Both the position numbers and the translations under genes were made by a program. From NCBI GenBank assembly GCA_037043015.1, contig CM073324.1:923413-987412 (forward strand): a stretch of DNA of 64,000 nucleotides. Reading direction: 5' to 3'. This stretch comes from Bryum argenteum. Lineage: Eukaryota; Streptophyta; Bryopsida; Bryales; Bryaceae. Of the stretch, positions 11,701-23,075 are shown piece by piece. Each line of letters begins with the position of its first letter. Positions within the stretch are counted from its first letter, which is position 1. The notes under the pieces are model-generated. The model was not told the origin of the DNA, did no database searches, and saw nothing but the letters and a program-made list of their open reading frames with translations.

Positions 11701-14700
11701 ATGAAATAAATAAATGAATGAAATACAAAAGATATTCCACCTGACAATCATCTAAGGAAAGAGTGCAAACAAAAGAAGTGAAGGAGGTATCATACCTGCG
11801 TCTGGATGGGGTTGAAATGCCGAAACTCCTTATACAAACGCTCGTATGAAGGATTGCGGAGAGCAGAGACCGGAAGAGGCTGCAAGTCAAGAAGTTCCGT
11901 AGGTGGTGGGTATTTCTCAGGTAAAATAAGATGCCGGAAAGAAACGGGCAGCACTGTCTCTGATCCCAGCCATCGATCGGATACCACTCGCACGAAATAC
12001 TGAGGCGGCAGAGGCTCGTAGATGGGAACGGTGAAGCTAAGATTGTGATCTTCCTCAATATACTGCATTTTCAGTAAAAAGTATTCATGATGCAAGATGT
12101 TCTCCCCATCATTGTCTTCGACGATGATCCAGAAAGACTCCACGTAACCATGATACTTCTCGTCCCACTGGAAATCAGGTGTTATGGTAAGATCCACCTT
12201 GAGGACGGAGCGAGTGATGGGCTGCACATGAGCTGCAAGCTCCAGTTTCGGGAACAGATGGATGTACCTATGAATAGACTTCCCCATCTTGGGATACCGA
12301 ATCAATTCTCCAATCTCCTGAGAGGACAAATCGTAATAGCGCTCCCATGGAAGGTCTTTCTTTTCAATCTTGCTGAGAATATCATTAGGAATTCCCTTGA
12401 ATTGGCGGAGCGGGGTTTGACTGCTCCACATTCGCCTGCTCACCATTTTGCAGAGTGTAAGAGCTTTTTCCGCCAGCTGGGCCCATCCGCGCTTGAGCAC
12501 TATCTCAAAAAGAGCCCTCATCAGCCGTCCAGCGCTCTGCGTGATAAAGACCATATCTGAGGTCAAAGACAAGCCCTCCAGCTTCAGTTGAGAAATATAT
12601 GCTTGCAGCAACACATTGATTTTGGCACTGGGTTCTTCCAGACTCTCCTTCACTGGAATGGGAACCCGATCCAACAGTTTTGCAAGCTCCATCTTCTCCT
12701 CCTCACGGACAGTGACGTACTTGAATTCCTCGGAAAGCGAGAAAAGCCGACACATCTCAATGTCTCCCATGGTTGGCTTCAAATGCTCATTGTAAGTGGC
12801 CATCGAACCATGTGAGATGTAGTAATAACTTGCAATGCGTCCGAGATCAGTGACCTGAAAATATCCGCTCTTTCGATCATACTTCACTAAGCTATTCCGG
12901 TCCAGTACAACTGCTGCAGAATGGACAAGATCTGCTCGTCGCTCCTCCAATGACGGATCAGACTCCAAAGCATCACGACTCACGCCATACAGCGTGGGAT
13001 TCTTCAGCATCCGGATGTATAAATAGGTGTATCCGAGCCAATCACAAGCTTCACGTGCATCTTGCACACTACCTAGAACAATCTCGGCATTGAGATTATC
13101 CGCCAGCTTCGATATGTACTGGCTCTCGATTGGCAGCTGCTGGTTCATCAAAGAGAGGTAGTACTGAAGCTCGCTGTGTCCAGTGATAATAATACCCTCA
13201 CCATAAGAGTCAAACTGTGGTCGACCGGCTCTTCCCAACATTTGCATGACATCCAGCGGACTCAACTCAGTCCAGGCACCTTTCTCGGGATTATAGATTT
13301 GAGTGCCCTTGATGATGACGGAATGCGCAGGAAGATTGACACCCCACGCAAGGGTGGCGGTAGAGACCAAAACCTGGATGTGACCATCTGCAAACAAGTC
13401 CTCCACCAGCGTTCGATCGGCTCTAGCCATACCCGCGTGATGAATAGCAAATCCATAAGGAAGGAGATCCTTCAAGTCGTTATTCTTCACTACTTCGTTC
13501 TCCTTTTGCAGAATTTCACGACTCGCACTATCTTCCTTCAGGAAACGTCCCAGCGTATCATTTGCCAAAGCTGCGTCCCTGATAGCACGAGCTGTTTTAG
13601 CCGTTTCCTTCCTGGAATGGACAAAAATAAGACCTTGATGTTTACCAGCGAACTCCATGACCTTCTCGTAACAGATGTCGTTCATAAGCTGGAAGCGTTG
13701 CAGAGGCTTCCGAACAGTGACTCCGATGTACTGTTGTGCCAATGGACAGGGACGATAGCTGTTGTCGAAGTGGAACAGCCCTTTCTTCTCGTCAACTTTC
13801 AAAAATAACGCGACGTCCTCATAATTTGGTAGCGTGGCTGATAACCCGACCAAACGAATCATCTCCTGCGTAGTTTCAATCTGCCTCACTGTTCGTGCGA
13901 CTATGCTCTCGAGTACGGGCCCCCGATTGTCATGAAGAAGATGAATCTCATCAATGATCAAAAGCTTCACCATTTGAGTGTATGTCCGGTCGCCAGATTT
14001 CCTCGTAATAATATCCCACTTTTCAGGCGTAGTAACAATAATCTGCGTTTCCTCAATTTGCCCCCTTGAAAGGGTGGCATCTCCTGTCAGTTCTTTCACG
14101 GTAACTCCATAAGGCTCCAAACGCTGGGAGAAGTTACCCACCATCTCGGCAACAAGTGCCTTCATTGGTGCTACATATACGATTTTGAAGTTACTCAGAT
14201 CAAAAGTACTGTCGGCTTGCTTCCTAAGACCAAGCTCGTGTAAAATGGTGAGCATGGCTACGTTAGTTTTGCCAGCGCCTGTAGGGGCACACAAAAGAAG
14301 GTTCTCGGAGGTAAATAGAGCTGTTTCATAAACTTTGCTCTGAACCCTGTTCAAACTCTTCATGCCTTTAAAAGCAGGTTGCGCCCAATCAGGCATGTCA
14401 GAAATTTTGACAAGCTCTTCACCATCCTCGAATGGCTTTGGCTTCAAATACGGAACGTGCACTTCTTCATAACCCTTCTTCGGAGTTCGATAGGACAGAG
14501 GAGGAAGCTCGCACCTCTTGTTTGCCATCAACAACCCTCCTTGATGGAAGGTTAGTTGCTCCAAGTCCAGCAACTGCCGTTGCCCCTTCAGCCATCCACT
14601 CTCTCCTCCTGCGCCACCCGCTTCCCGGTCCCTTCGTCGACCTTTCTCCTCTGGCTCCCCGCCATCATCCCTCAGCTTCTTGGCCTCCTCCCTAATGCTA

Positions 14701-15881
14701 CGCTCCAAGTTCTTCTGTCGCTCTTTGGCAGTCGCCCTGGTAGCATGCAATTGCTCAAGAATGCCTGCCAACACAGGACCCCCATTGCTCATCTCTTCCT
14801 CTATATTTTTCCTCGCATCCTCATCTTCCGCTCGCGCAAGTCGAGTGCACCAAACAACCTTAAGACGGTTTCGCAGCAAAAGCTTAATAAGGTCAAATTT
14901 GTCGTAATCCAACAGCATGACTAGACGATTCTCTACTTCACGGTCATCCCCTTCTGCCAAGGTGCTCAAAACTTCCTCCGCAAGCTTCTGGCCCTGCTGC
15001 GGATCAATGTCTCCATGTGCTTGAGAGATTTTCCTCTGGAGCCAGTACGCATCAATATCTTGGACATTCAAACCCTCGTCCGCCTCTTCCATGTCCTCAT
15101 CGTCCTGTCCCCCCATTTGCATAGCCGATGCTTGACGCGTATCCTGGCCGTCTCCATCTTCCGCATCACTTTCCTCTTGCACCTCATCATAATCGCTCTC
15201 ATCCTCTTCTTCCTCTTCCTCAAACTCTACAGCTACACCGATATCATCGTCAAGAGCTTCTCCAGCTCCGTCGGCCCCTGTGTCCCCGCCCTCGGAGTAA
15301 TCACTAATGAGTTTCACAATGGCAACGAGCTGGTGAAACCGCTCAATCGACATAGAATTCAAAAGTTTCTCAATCTCTTTCTTCTTGTCCGAATCCCTAA
15401 ACTTATCGTTCTTCAAAACACTTAACACCTCGTCGGCCGCGCCTCGGAGAATATCCTGCGGCTGGTCGCCAAACTGCTGCTGAATGGTACTGAGGAGAGC
15501 CTCATAGGCAGCCCGAGTCTCCTTTGTTTTCGGTCGATACATCCCATCGTCCACAATGGAAAGCACGCTCTCCTCTTGAACCTCCCGCAACCGCTTACTG
15601 GAACGCTTAGGTCCATCCTGCCCAGGCCTGTCCTTGTCCTTAGACTCGCGCTTACGGCGTGACTTGACAAGCTTCTCGTCTAAGTCAGCAGCTCGGCCGT
15701 GATACACACGATCACCAAACGAGCGCGGGTCGATCCTGCCATACAAACTCTCGGGCTCGCCCGTCGGCTCATGTGTGTCGCGCGGCCGAGTGTCAGTAGT
15801 CAGCACCAAACTTGAATTGGCGCGATACTCATATTGCTTGAAGCGCGCGTGCGCTTCCGCGCCACCGCCAAGATGTGCCAT
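8726..15881 (-). CDS. BRR2: U5 snRNP DExH helicase BRR2 (SNRNP200-like)
   Basis: ATP-dependent RNA helicase of the U5 snRNP that unwinds U4/U6 during spliceosome activation. The exons on the minus strand are 15881-11796, 11435-11094, 10962-10372 and 10246-8726, all joined in phase 0, giving 2179 aa against roughly 2170 in Arabidopsis. Layout: an acidic N-terminal region with coiled, charged stretches (about residues 215-270 very Asp/Glu-rich); a first helicase cassette with Walker [10 protein letters not shown] near 533-540, TTPEKWD and motif II DEIH near 644-647; and a Sec63 domain. The second cassette has APTGSGKT (exon 2), STPERWD and DELHLIGG (exon 3), followed by a second Sec63 domain and an acidic C-terminus. 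The second cassette has [10 protein letters not shown] in place of a classical SAT motif, in keeping with the regulatory, weakly active second cassette known for the family. The upstream region has a TCTAGGGTT telo-box-like motif. The gene is intact. Confidence 0.97.
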
Positions 15882-16400
15882 GGCGGTGCAACGCGCGCAA
15901 ACACAAGCAGCCTGTTATAAAGACTATCTCCAAACTGAAACCCCAGCCAGCGAGAAATGGAGGAAGGAGAAATGCTAGGAGTCTAAGAGAGGATGGGGGG
16001 GGGGGGGGAAAGAGAAGAAGTTACAGGAAATGCTGCAGCAGAAGCTTGAGCTGCACCCCGACCTGCTACGACAACACTCGGCCTTCTCGCACAAGGCGGT
16101 CACTTTCTAGGGTTCGCTTTGGGCGACCTTAACCCCAGCAAAACCCCGCCCTCGCCCTTTTATAAAGCTTCAATAACCGCCCAGGAGAACCCTCTCTCAA
16201 GTCAAAGTACAATTGATATTAGAGGTACCCGTAAAGAACCGCATAATCGCATTTTCTGCTCTTTGTTTTCAAAAACAAGGGGTTGCCAAGCTCAAATTTC
16301 TCATACTATCCTATGAAAAGAAAAGAAGAATAGTGAGCTTATATTTATTTTGAGTCAAATTTGAGTTGTGAGGATTTAACATGAATGTTAAGGAGAAAAT
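15882..16400. promoter_or_regulatory. BRR2 5' leader and promoter region
   Basis: Upstream of the BRR2 start. It contains a run of 14 G at 15995-16008 (C-rich on the sense strand of BRR2), a CTAGGGTT telo-box-like element near 16107, and a TATAAAG motif near 16162 that lies on the plus strand. A plus-strand reading frame across 15775-16132 is antisense to the BRR2 start and leader and is not called as a gene. Confidence 0.4.
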
Positions 16401-16664
16401 GTGAGGAAAAGGTGGAGGAAGCCTTGGTAAGGTGGAGGAAAAAATAAATTAGGATCAATAAAGTAAATATAGGTACCGGTACGTATAAGGGGTAGGAAGT
16501 ACCAATGGCTTACGAGGATTGGTAGTCATCTGTTTCAATAGACTTCATTACAAATTTGCCACTTTTAACGCCATTTGTGTTGTGGTGAACCGAGACAAAG
16601 ATAAAGCATTTTATTCTATGTAGGAAGTCTAATTATGGCCAAGAGACAACAAAAGTCTTTCATG

Positions 16665-16666
<2 letters not shown>

Positions 16667-16709
<43 letters not shown>
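16667..16709. repeat. (TA)n microsatellite
   Basis: About 43 bp of alternating TA marks the left part of a transposon-rich interval. Confidence 0.9.
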
Positions 16710-16713
<4 letters not shown>

Positions 16714-16789
16714 ATCATGGTTTACCGGTCAATAGTATTTCTAATCAGGGACTGTAATTTATATCAAGATTTTAGAGATCGATATTCTG

Positions 16790-17625
16790 AAATTGAAGGT
16801 TAACATCAAGCTCTCTTCTGCATTTCACTGTCAGACTAATGGCCAACTCGAACACGTTAATTAGGTGTTTGAAGCAATATTTGTGATGTTCAATCCAGTA
16901 TCAACAAGACAACTAGACGTCGTATTTATCACTCGCAGAGTTTGCTTACAACAACTCTATTTATACGTCAGCTTAACAAACCCCTTTTTATGCCAAATAT
17001 GGTTATAATCCAAAAATTGATATATTGGCATCAACCGGTGAGAAGAATCCAACAGGTGATGATCCTATCAAACACTTTATTGAAACTCAAGCTATTTTGA
17101 AGATGCGGTTACAAGAAGTCCAAGATTTATATGAAACTTCTGCAGAATGGCTTTGAAAGGAATTTCGTGCTTTCCATGTTGGTAACATCGTGTGGCTTTC
17201 TTAGCAAAACATGAAGATTAATTGCCCTTGCAAAAATTGGACTACATTCAAATTCGTCCATTCTATATTCAAGAGCAAATCAATTTAGTTGCGTATCGAT
17301 TAGAGTTACCTACATCCATGAAAATTCATCCAGTTTTTTTCATGTCTCTCTGCTAGAAACATGTAAGGAGTATATTATCACCGGACGATTACAACCATTT
17401 TTGTTATCCGTTGAAATAGAAATTCACGATGAATATGAAGTGGGGGAGGTTTGTGATTCACAAAGATAAAAGTGGGAAAGTTACAATATCTTATGTAAAG
17501 GTGGGGAGAGACATCAACGCACGATCGTGGAAGCCAACCGCAAATTTTGCAAATGCGCACCTAGAAGTTCAAGAATTTCATCAACAACATCTTGAAAGCC
17601 ACAACCATATGCTTGTGCCAAGTAT
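16790..17625 (+). mobile_element. Decayed Ty3-type chromovirus fragment (integrase C-terminus, chromodomain)
   Basis: Translations in shifting frames read like the distal part of a Ty3-type integrase: a FHCQTNGQLE segment near 16823 (compare the family pattern YHPQTDGQTE), then an AYNNS segment and a YGYNPKID segment near 16945-17020. Around 17425-17620 there is a chromodomain-like tail reading SGKVTISYVK, then WKPTANFANAHLEVQEFHQQ. Stops and frame changes interrupt it repeatedly, so it is a dead remnant. Neither LTR was identified. Chromodomain-bearing Ty3 elements are the usual chromoviruses of plants. Confidence 0.8.
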
Positions 17626-17916
17626 TTAATTTTTTGTTGTTTTGAAGGTAATTGTATTTTAAGCTTCTCAGAGACTTCAAATCATAAAAAAGAGATGATG
17701 GCACGACCTTGTACTTTAGAAGGTTTTAGAAAGTCTTAGGTCATTAAAGATTTTAGAAAACCTTTTTTTTTTCTTTTCCTTTTTACTTTTAGTTAGAAAA
17801 TATACATGACTCAAGGTTGTGGATAACTTCAGCCTCGAAAATGCATCCCTTGAAGTTCTATCTCACATTTCTTGTCCTATTCTTGTTGATCTGAGCCCTT
17901 TTGACTTATATCCAAA

Positions 17917-18210
17917 GTGTCTCTTCTTGATCCGGTTCTTCTTGTGTCTCTGACATGTTTTTATTTTATAAGACAACGGGGTTTTAGCCTTAGGATCATT
18001 GTAGCCTCTGAGAAGATGGACTTGCCTTACACTGTGTTTCGGGAGCAATTTCCTATACGTGTGGCTTATGCAATGACTATTAGCAAGGCAGAAGGGCAAA
18101 CACAGAAGGGCATATGTTTGACAAAAAATGTATTTAGCCACAGTCAACTCTATGTTGCTTTTTCACAAGCTTATACAACATGTGCAAACATTTCGATACC
18201 TTTGAAATCC
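17917..18210 (+). pseudogene. Helitron/PIF1-type helicase C-terminal fragment
   Basis: An open segment reads LPYTVFREQFPIRVAYAMTI, then SKAEGQTQKG and FSHSQLYVAFSQ. It matches the family pattern of RQFPVRLAFAMTINKAQGQT followed by FSHGQLYVALSR at the C-terminus of plant Helitron helicases. The upstream helicase, the Rep domain and the element ends (5' TC, 3' hairpin-CTRR) are not seen. It is interpreted as a truncated copy in a transposon graveyard. Confidence 0.8.
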
Positions 18211-18469
18211 GGTTGGTGCCAAGAATTAGGCTTTATACAAAGCTTTGTATGGGGAGGAGGCTTTGCATTAATAATTACCACCTCCTACTTTTTATAACAC
18301 TAGAGTTTTTTTGGTTTGATATATATATATATATACACACACACATATATATAATTTTTTTTTAATTTTTTTTGCGTAACTATTCATTTTTTTGGTAAGT
18401 GTTTGGAAGTCACGGGTCCTACAAACCGGTGTCTAGATAATAGCTTTGGAATAGTAAGAATTGCACTAA
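18211..18469. repeat. AT-rich tail with (TA)n(CA)n microsatellite
   Basis: Contains a TATATA/CACACA dinucleotide tract near 18319-18352 and T-rich sequence. Nothing else is recognised. Confidence 0.6.
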
Positions 18470-19025
18470 TTAACAAAGGAGAAAAAGTCCAAACGAGACC
18501 CCTAACTAAAATAAATCTATTATCTTCCTTGTATCTTAGATTAAGGTATTAATCTCACCACACAAAAACTTCAACCCAACAAAATAAATTGGACACCAAC
18601 CCAATAAATGAAGTTCAAATTTATGGGTAAATTGAAGGAGTTATAACTTCCTCACTTTTTTCAATATGGAAATTTCATTGTAAATCAAATACTATAATTA
18701 TTTGGCCCAATTTTTATTATTATTAAGAGGATGGCCCAATTTAATCATGACATTTATGTTCAAGAATCTGTGATAATCCAAATGACATGAAAAAATCTGC
18801 TTGCAATGATAAACATGCACCATATTTGAAAAACCCCAAAACATGAGTAGATTTAAATTCATACTCAATTTAACATGTCTGAAATTCTTAACAAAGAACC
18901 AAGACTTGATTTGGGATCCAACCAAAGTGATTTTCTTCAAGCGTGGACTCTATGTGAAGAAGTTATGACCCTTTGAAGTTTCAGCTTGTCACCTACAATA
19001 TTAAATTTTGACATTTAGGACACAA
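18470..19025 (+). repeat. Dispersed repeat family A, copy 2 (diverged)
   Basis: Collinear with copy 1 but more diverged. It has a GAAGGAGTTATAACTTCCTC block near 18630 (compare GGAGATATAGCTCCCC in copy 1), then an AATATGGAAATTTCATTG block. Near 18900 it has an ACTTGATTTGGGATCCAACC block, followed by GAAGAAGTTATG. Boundaries are approximate. No coding capacity. Confidence 0.6.
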
Positions 19026-19566
19026 GGTTGAGTTAACATGTTGAATAGCCGCTTGGATTTCACGATGGCATATCTTCAATGAAGGTGGCCATGTAAGACA
19101 TTTGTAATGAAGGTGGCCATGTAAGACATTTGTGTGCATGGGAAAAGTAAGTAGAAGTTTGGATCAATTGGAATCATCAATGTTGAACTCTACAACACTC
19201 TTCTAGGATCTGTTATGAGTTTTCAACACAGAATTCTGAAATTTGACATTGATGTCACTAAAATGACACAATCTAGAATATTTAGAGTGAGTACATTAAA
19301 CATCAACATCAAAATTATTATGTACCCCTTTAAAGTATACCATAAAGAGACTTTCTTGTTACAGACCCATTTTCGAGCAGGCTCCATATGCAGTGAAAAA
19401 GTAAAGATGATTTTGAGTGTACCCTCTTCGTCAATGACACTTGGGCGTGGAGAAGATAAAGTGGACCATGGCGAAGCCCACCTTTATTCGATGAAGGGCT
19501 GAATGAGAGGATGCCGCGAAGAATGGCCATGGCTGCCGCTTTCAAACGTGCAGTTCACGATTGGCT
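19026..19566. promoter_or_regulatory. Upstream region of the NmrA-like gene
   Basis: Holds a direct duplication near 19078-19131 (AATGAAGGTGGCCATGTAAG twice) and the presumed promoter and leader of the next gene. No further feature. Confidence 0.4.
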
Positions 19567-21968
19567 ATGGCATCCATGGCCATGCTTGCCGGTTCGTCCC
19601 TTCTCTATTGTGCTCCCATTCAGCCAGGCGGCCGATCACCGCCTTTTCAACCAAGCTACCAGCGCCAATTGCAAAGCTCCGCGCTTAGAAAGAACACATC
19701 TATTTACTTCGAGATCCACAGTCCACCTCACAGTCCAACTCTAGAATTCGTTGTCAGAGCGGCAGGGACCATGGAAGGCAAGAGTGACGATGGTGTGATT
19801 CTTCTAATCGGAGTTACCGGCGGAACGGGGAGTTCGGTAGTGAGCGGCCTCTTAGCCTCTGGTGTCGAGAGCTCTAAAATGCGCGTGCTGACACGGTCGC
19901 CTCAAGGCGCTGCTGCTCGTAATCTTGCGGAACTAGGTGTAGACGCAATTGCTGGAGATTTGGACGATGCCGAAAGCCTGTCAAAAGCTATGAAAGGTAG
20001 AGCGATCGCCATTACATGATTTTATTTTCTCTTGCCAGTGTTTCTTGCTGCATTTTGCGGTGTAAGATTGTGCTGACTCGTTCGGAATCTGAATTCTCTA
20101 TCACTTGTCTATTAGCTCACCATTGTCTTGTTTGATCGGATCAACAACTGTTGCATGATGAGATATCGAGGTTTCTGATCATGTACTTTTGTGTGAAGAT
20201 CTAGCGCTTAGACTGCATTCCAGTTCCTCGAGTTCTTATTGCTGCCTCCTGGCTTGTTTAAGTGCACGTATTACGAATTTTTTCGAATTACGCAGATGAG
20301 CGTGAAGGCTCCACAATCAGGACATCGATCTAGAATGGAGTTTTTAGTGTTACAGAGGGATACGAAATCATAGTTAATAACAGATCGCTCTTCTAATTGT
20401 TTATCTGAAAGACAAGTTCGAGATTTTGTTCGTGAATTGACTTTCAAGTTGCCTTCCGTCTACCTTGAGACTATTCAGCTCTGTCATGCGTATCAATTAT
20501 CATCGTATATGTGTCTTAAGGAGGTTGACTTTTGTACAGGAGTGGAAGCCATTTATTGCCACGCTACAAGTAAAGATGGTGCGAAGGCTGATCCTGCAGG
20601 CGAAGTTCGAGCGGAGAAATTAGCCAAGGCTGCTGCTTCCGCGGGAGTCAAGCACATCGTGTACAACAGTTCAGGTACTCCTGAACAATTTTAGGGGAGA
20701 CATGTTTTGTTTCAATCACACGTAGCAGCTGTAACGTTGAAATGTGCTGAGAATCGATTAAACGACTTAGTACTCTGCTTAGGCAACGTTCTCTGCCCTC
20801 GCTGTCAGTACCTTTTGTAATAAATGATGTATGGGATCGACATCTAGATTGTAGTGTTTTAGGGAACGTTGATGTAAGATCTGCTCGTCTGCCTTACTTT
20901 TCCGTGCTTGTAATTTACCTACTAATTGTATGCCGTGGATTTTTGTTTGTATAGGAGGTGGCGGACATGGAATTTCTCAGGTGGAGCAGAAACACAATAT
21001 TGAGAAGATTTTTAACGACTCAGGCATACCAACTACTAATCTTCGAGCAACTATGTTCATGGAAGAATTCTGGAAGGTGTACACGAGGCCGCAAATCTTG
21101 AAAGTAAGAATTCAAGAGACTTGAATTAAATCTTCAAGTCTCTTCGGGCTAGTTAGTGATTATCATGGTTTGCTGGCGAGGATGCTTTTCGTTTGACGTT
21201 CAGTGCATACTGATTAATCGAATGCCCGCAATCACAGGGGAGGTTTCCTTTCAGCATGCCAAGCGACAAGCCACTACAATTGCTGGCGGTCAAAGACATG
21301 GGCTTAGCCGCAGGAACTGCATTGAATGAGGTATCGTATATGTTGGTAACACGTCGATATCAGTTCATTGTTCCATTGATGTCATTCAAGAAGTTTGGAA
21401 ACATGGTAAAGTTTTGCTGCTCCTGGTCATTGACTAGTGATGTTATGCAGCCAGAGGCATACGGCAGATTAAGCTTGGAGCTAGCTGGGGATGAGCTTAC
21501 TGCAACGCAAATGTGCGATGCCTACTCAAAAGCTCAGGGTTCTAGCGTGAGCCATTTTAGTCCTCCGAAGTTCTTGTTCTGGTTTCTGAACAGGTATATA
21601 TTGGAACAATTCCTATCTCAAGCCACCCAACTGTATGGTGATTATTTTTCGTATATTATTCATGCTCGAAGTGCATATATCCTCACTTTACGATAAGCAG
21701 CCAATCTTGCTGGATGATGTAGCGGGTGTATTCCATGGAGCATCTAGGACTGTTTTGACCAGTTTATGCAGAAATTTTTGACAAATGCCTTTCCGTGTAT
21801 TGCAGGGACCTGTACAGAATCGCCAAATTTCTCTCTGAAGAAGGATACAAAGCAGACATCGTTGACTGTCGAAAACGTTTCCCCGGATTGCTCACCTTCA
21901 GCGAATTTTTGGACCTTACTCACTGGGGCGATGCATCTAGAAATTACGCCGATGGTTTTAAGTATTGA
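19567..21968 (+). CDS. NmrA-like NAD(P)-binding protein, probably plastid-targeted
   Basis: Rossmann-fold protein of the NmrA/HSCARG atypical short-chain dehydrogenase group, members of which bind NAD(P)H and often act as redox sensors rather than enzymes. Exons: 19567-19996, 20540-20674, 20955-21103, 21238-21330, 21451-21593 and 21806-21968; phases agree at every junction and give 370 aa. The dinucleotide motif GVTGGTG lies at residues 82-88, just after a first strand ILLI. Exon 2 contains HIVYNSSG, and exon 3 has IPTTNLRATMFMEEFW, typical of the family. The first about 70 residues are Ser/Ala/Pro-rich with few acids and precede the fold, so they resemble a plastid transit peptide (inference). 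I chose ATG 19567; no in-frame ATG precedes it. The substrate or partner is unknown. Confidence 0.88.
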
Positions 21969-23075
21969 GGTTTTGAAATGTAGATCATATGAATGTTCTG
22001 TTTACATTCTTGTATATGCCCCAGGACCCACTCCAAGACTATTGGTTTCAAATTCCATTGATACCTGCGTAGCATTCGGGTATAAATTGGTGCGTACCCA
22101 CTTCTCAATTCGCTTACCTGGTCGGTGTTGCACATTCACAACCAGGAAACCGTATGTGTACAACATCAAAGGGCTTCCGTCGACAGGAATTGCCATCGGT
22201 GTTTCAACTCCCTACGTGTTATTCGAAGAACACAAACAATTTTTAAAGCGAACTTTTGATTGCGGGTGTACTTTATCTCAGAGGGATATAACGTTACTGC
22301 ATACTTCAAAGTGTGTGAGTCATTCTCATACACTTGCGCACTAAAACAATAATCTGGTTTCGTGGTTAATCTCGGTGAAATCTCTTATCATCAGACACCG
22401 CGTTCGTCCCAAATAGAAAACTGAACTCCTGAAAATATCTAAATCTTACAGGTGTACAAGGAAAGTCTTGAGTTCTTGAAGCAACAACAGAACATAAGGT
22501 TAGTAATCTCTTCAGATTGATTTTTCTATAACGATCTCATAAAGCACACAAGGTGGATTCCGCCTAGGCTTTACTGCTGGAAGGTGCTTAAATTTGTAGA
22601 CTTAGTAGTTGTGTTAAGAAACATCTCATTAGCGTACTAAAAGATTTTCAAATTTATCTGCAAAAACCTCAACCAAACACCAAAATAAAAAACTCACAGT
22701 TGTACATTGACTATCAAATACCATCATATTGACTCTTTTATTTATTGAAGTGGAAGATGTGAAAATACTTCCGGTGCACCTCTCATTTTCACTGACCATC
22801 ATCAAAAGATTTATGATTCGTGGCTGTCAAGAAGAAAAGTTACAAGAAGTGAATGGATTACCCAGTTTTAAAAAGCCCGCTCCTGGTATGGAAAAGGTGA
22901 GAGAGGATTCTCGAAGAAGGCGATACAGTAGTCGGAATCGAAAGATATTCTTATTGGCCAAATTCTACAATCGGATGTTGCCAATCTGCAGAAGCTGAAT
23001 CTTGGGAGGCGGATGTGATCAAAACTAGAGTATAGAATCCGGACGGAGGAATCGTAAAGTGTCAAGAATTTAGTG
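21969..23075. other. Intergenic; includes an exon-like island
   Basis: Between the NmrA-like gene and the amidotransferase-like gene. At 22452-22498 a 47-nt segment is bordered by TTACAG and GTTAGT and reads VYKESLEFLKQQQNIR; it could be an alternative or lost 3' exon. The rest holds no recognised gene. Confidence 0.4.

Noticed and set aside
14432..14924. Plus-strand frames antisense to BRR2
   Set aside because: They are shadows of the strongly coding BRR2 exon on the other strand and match no family.
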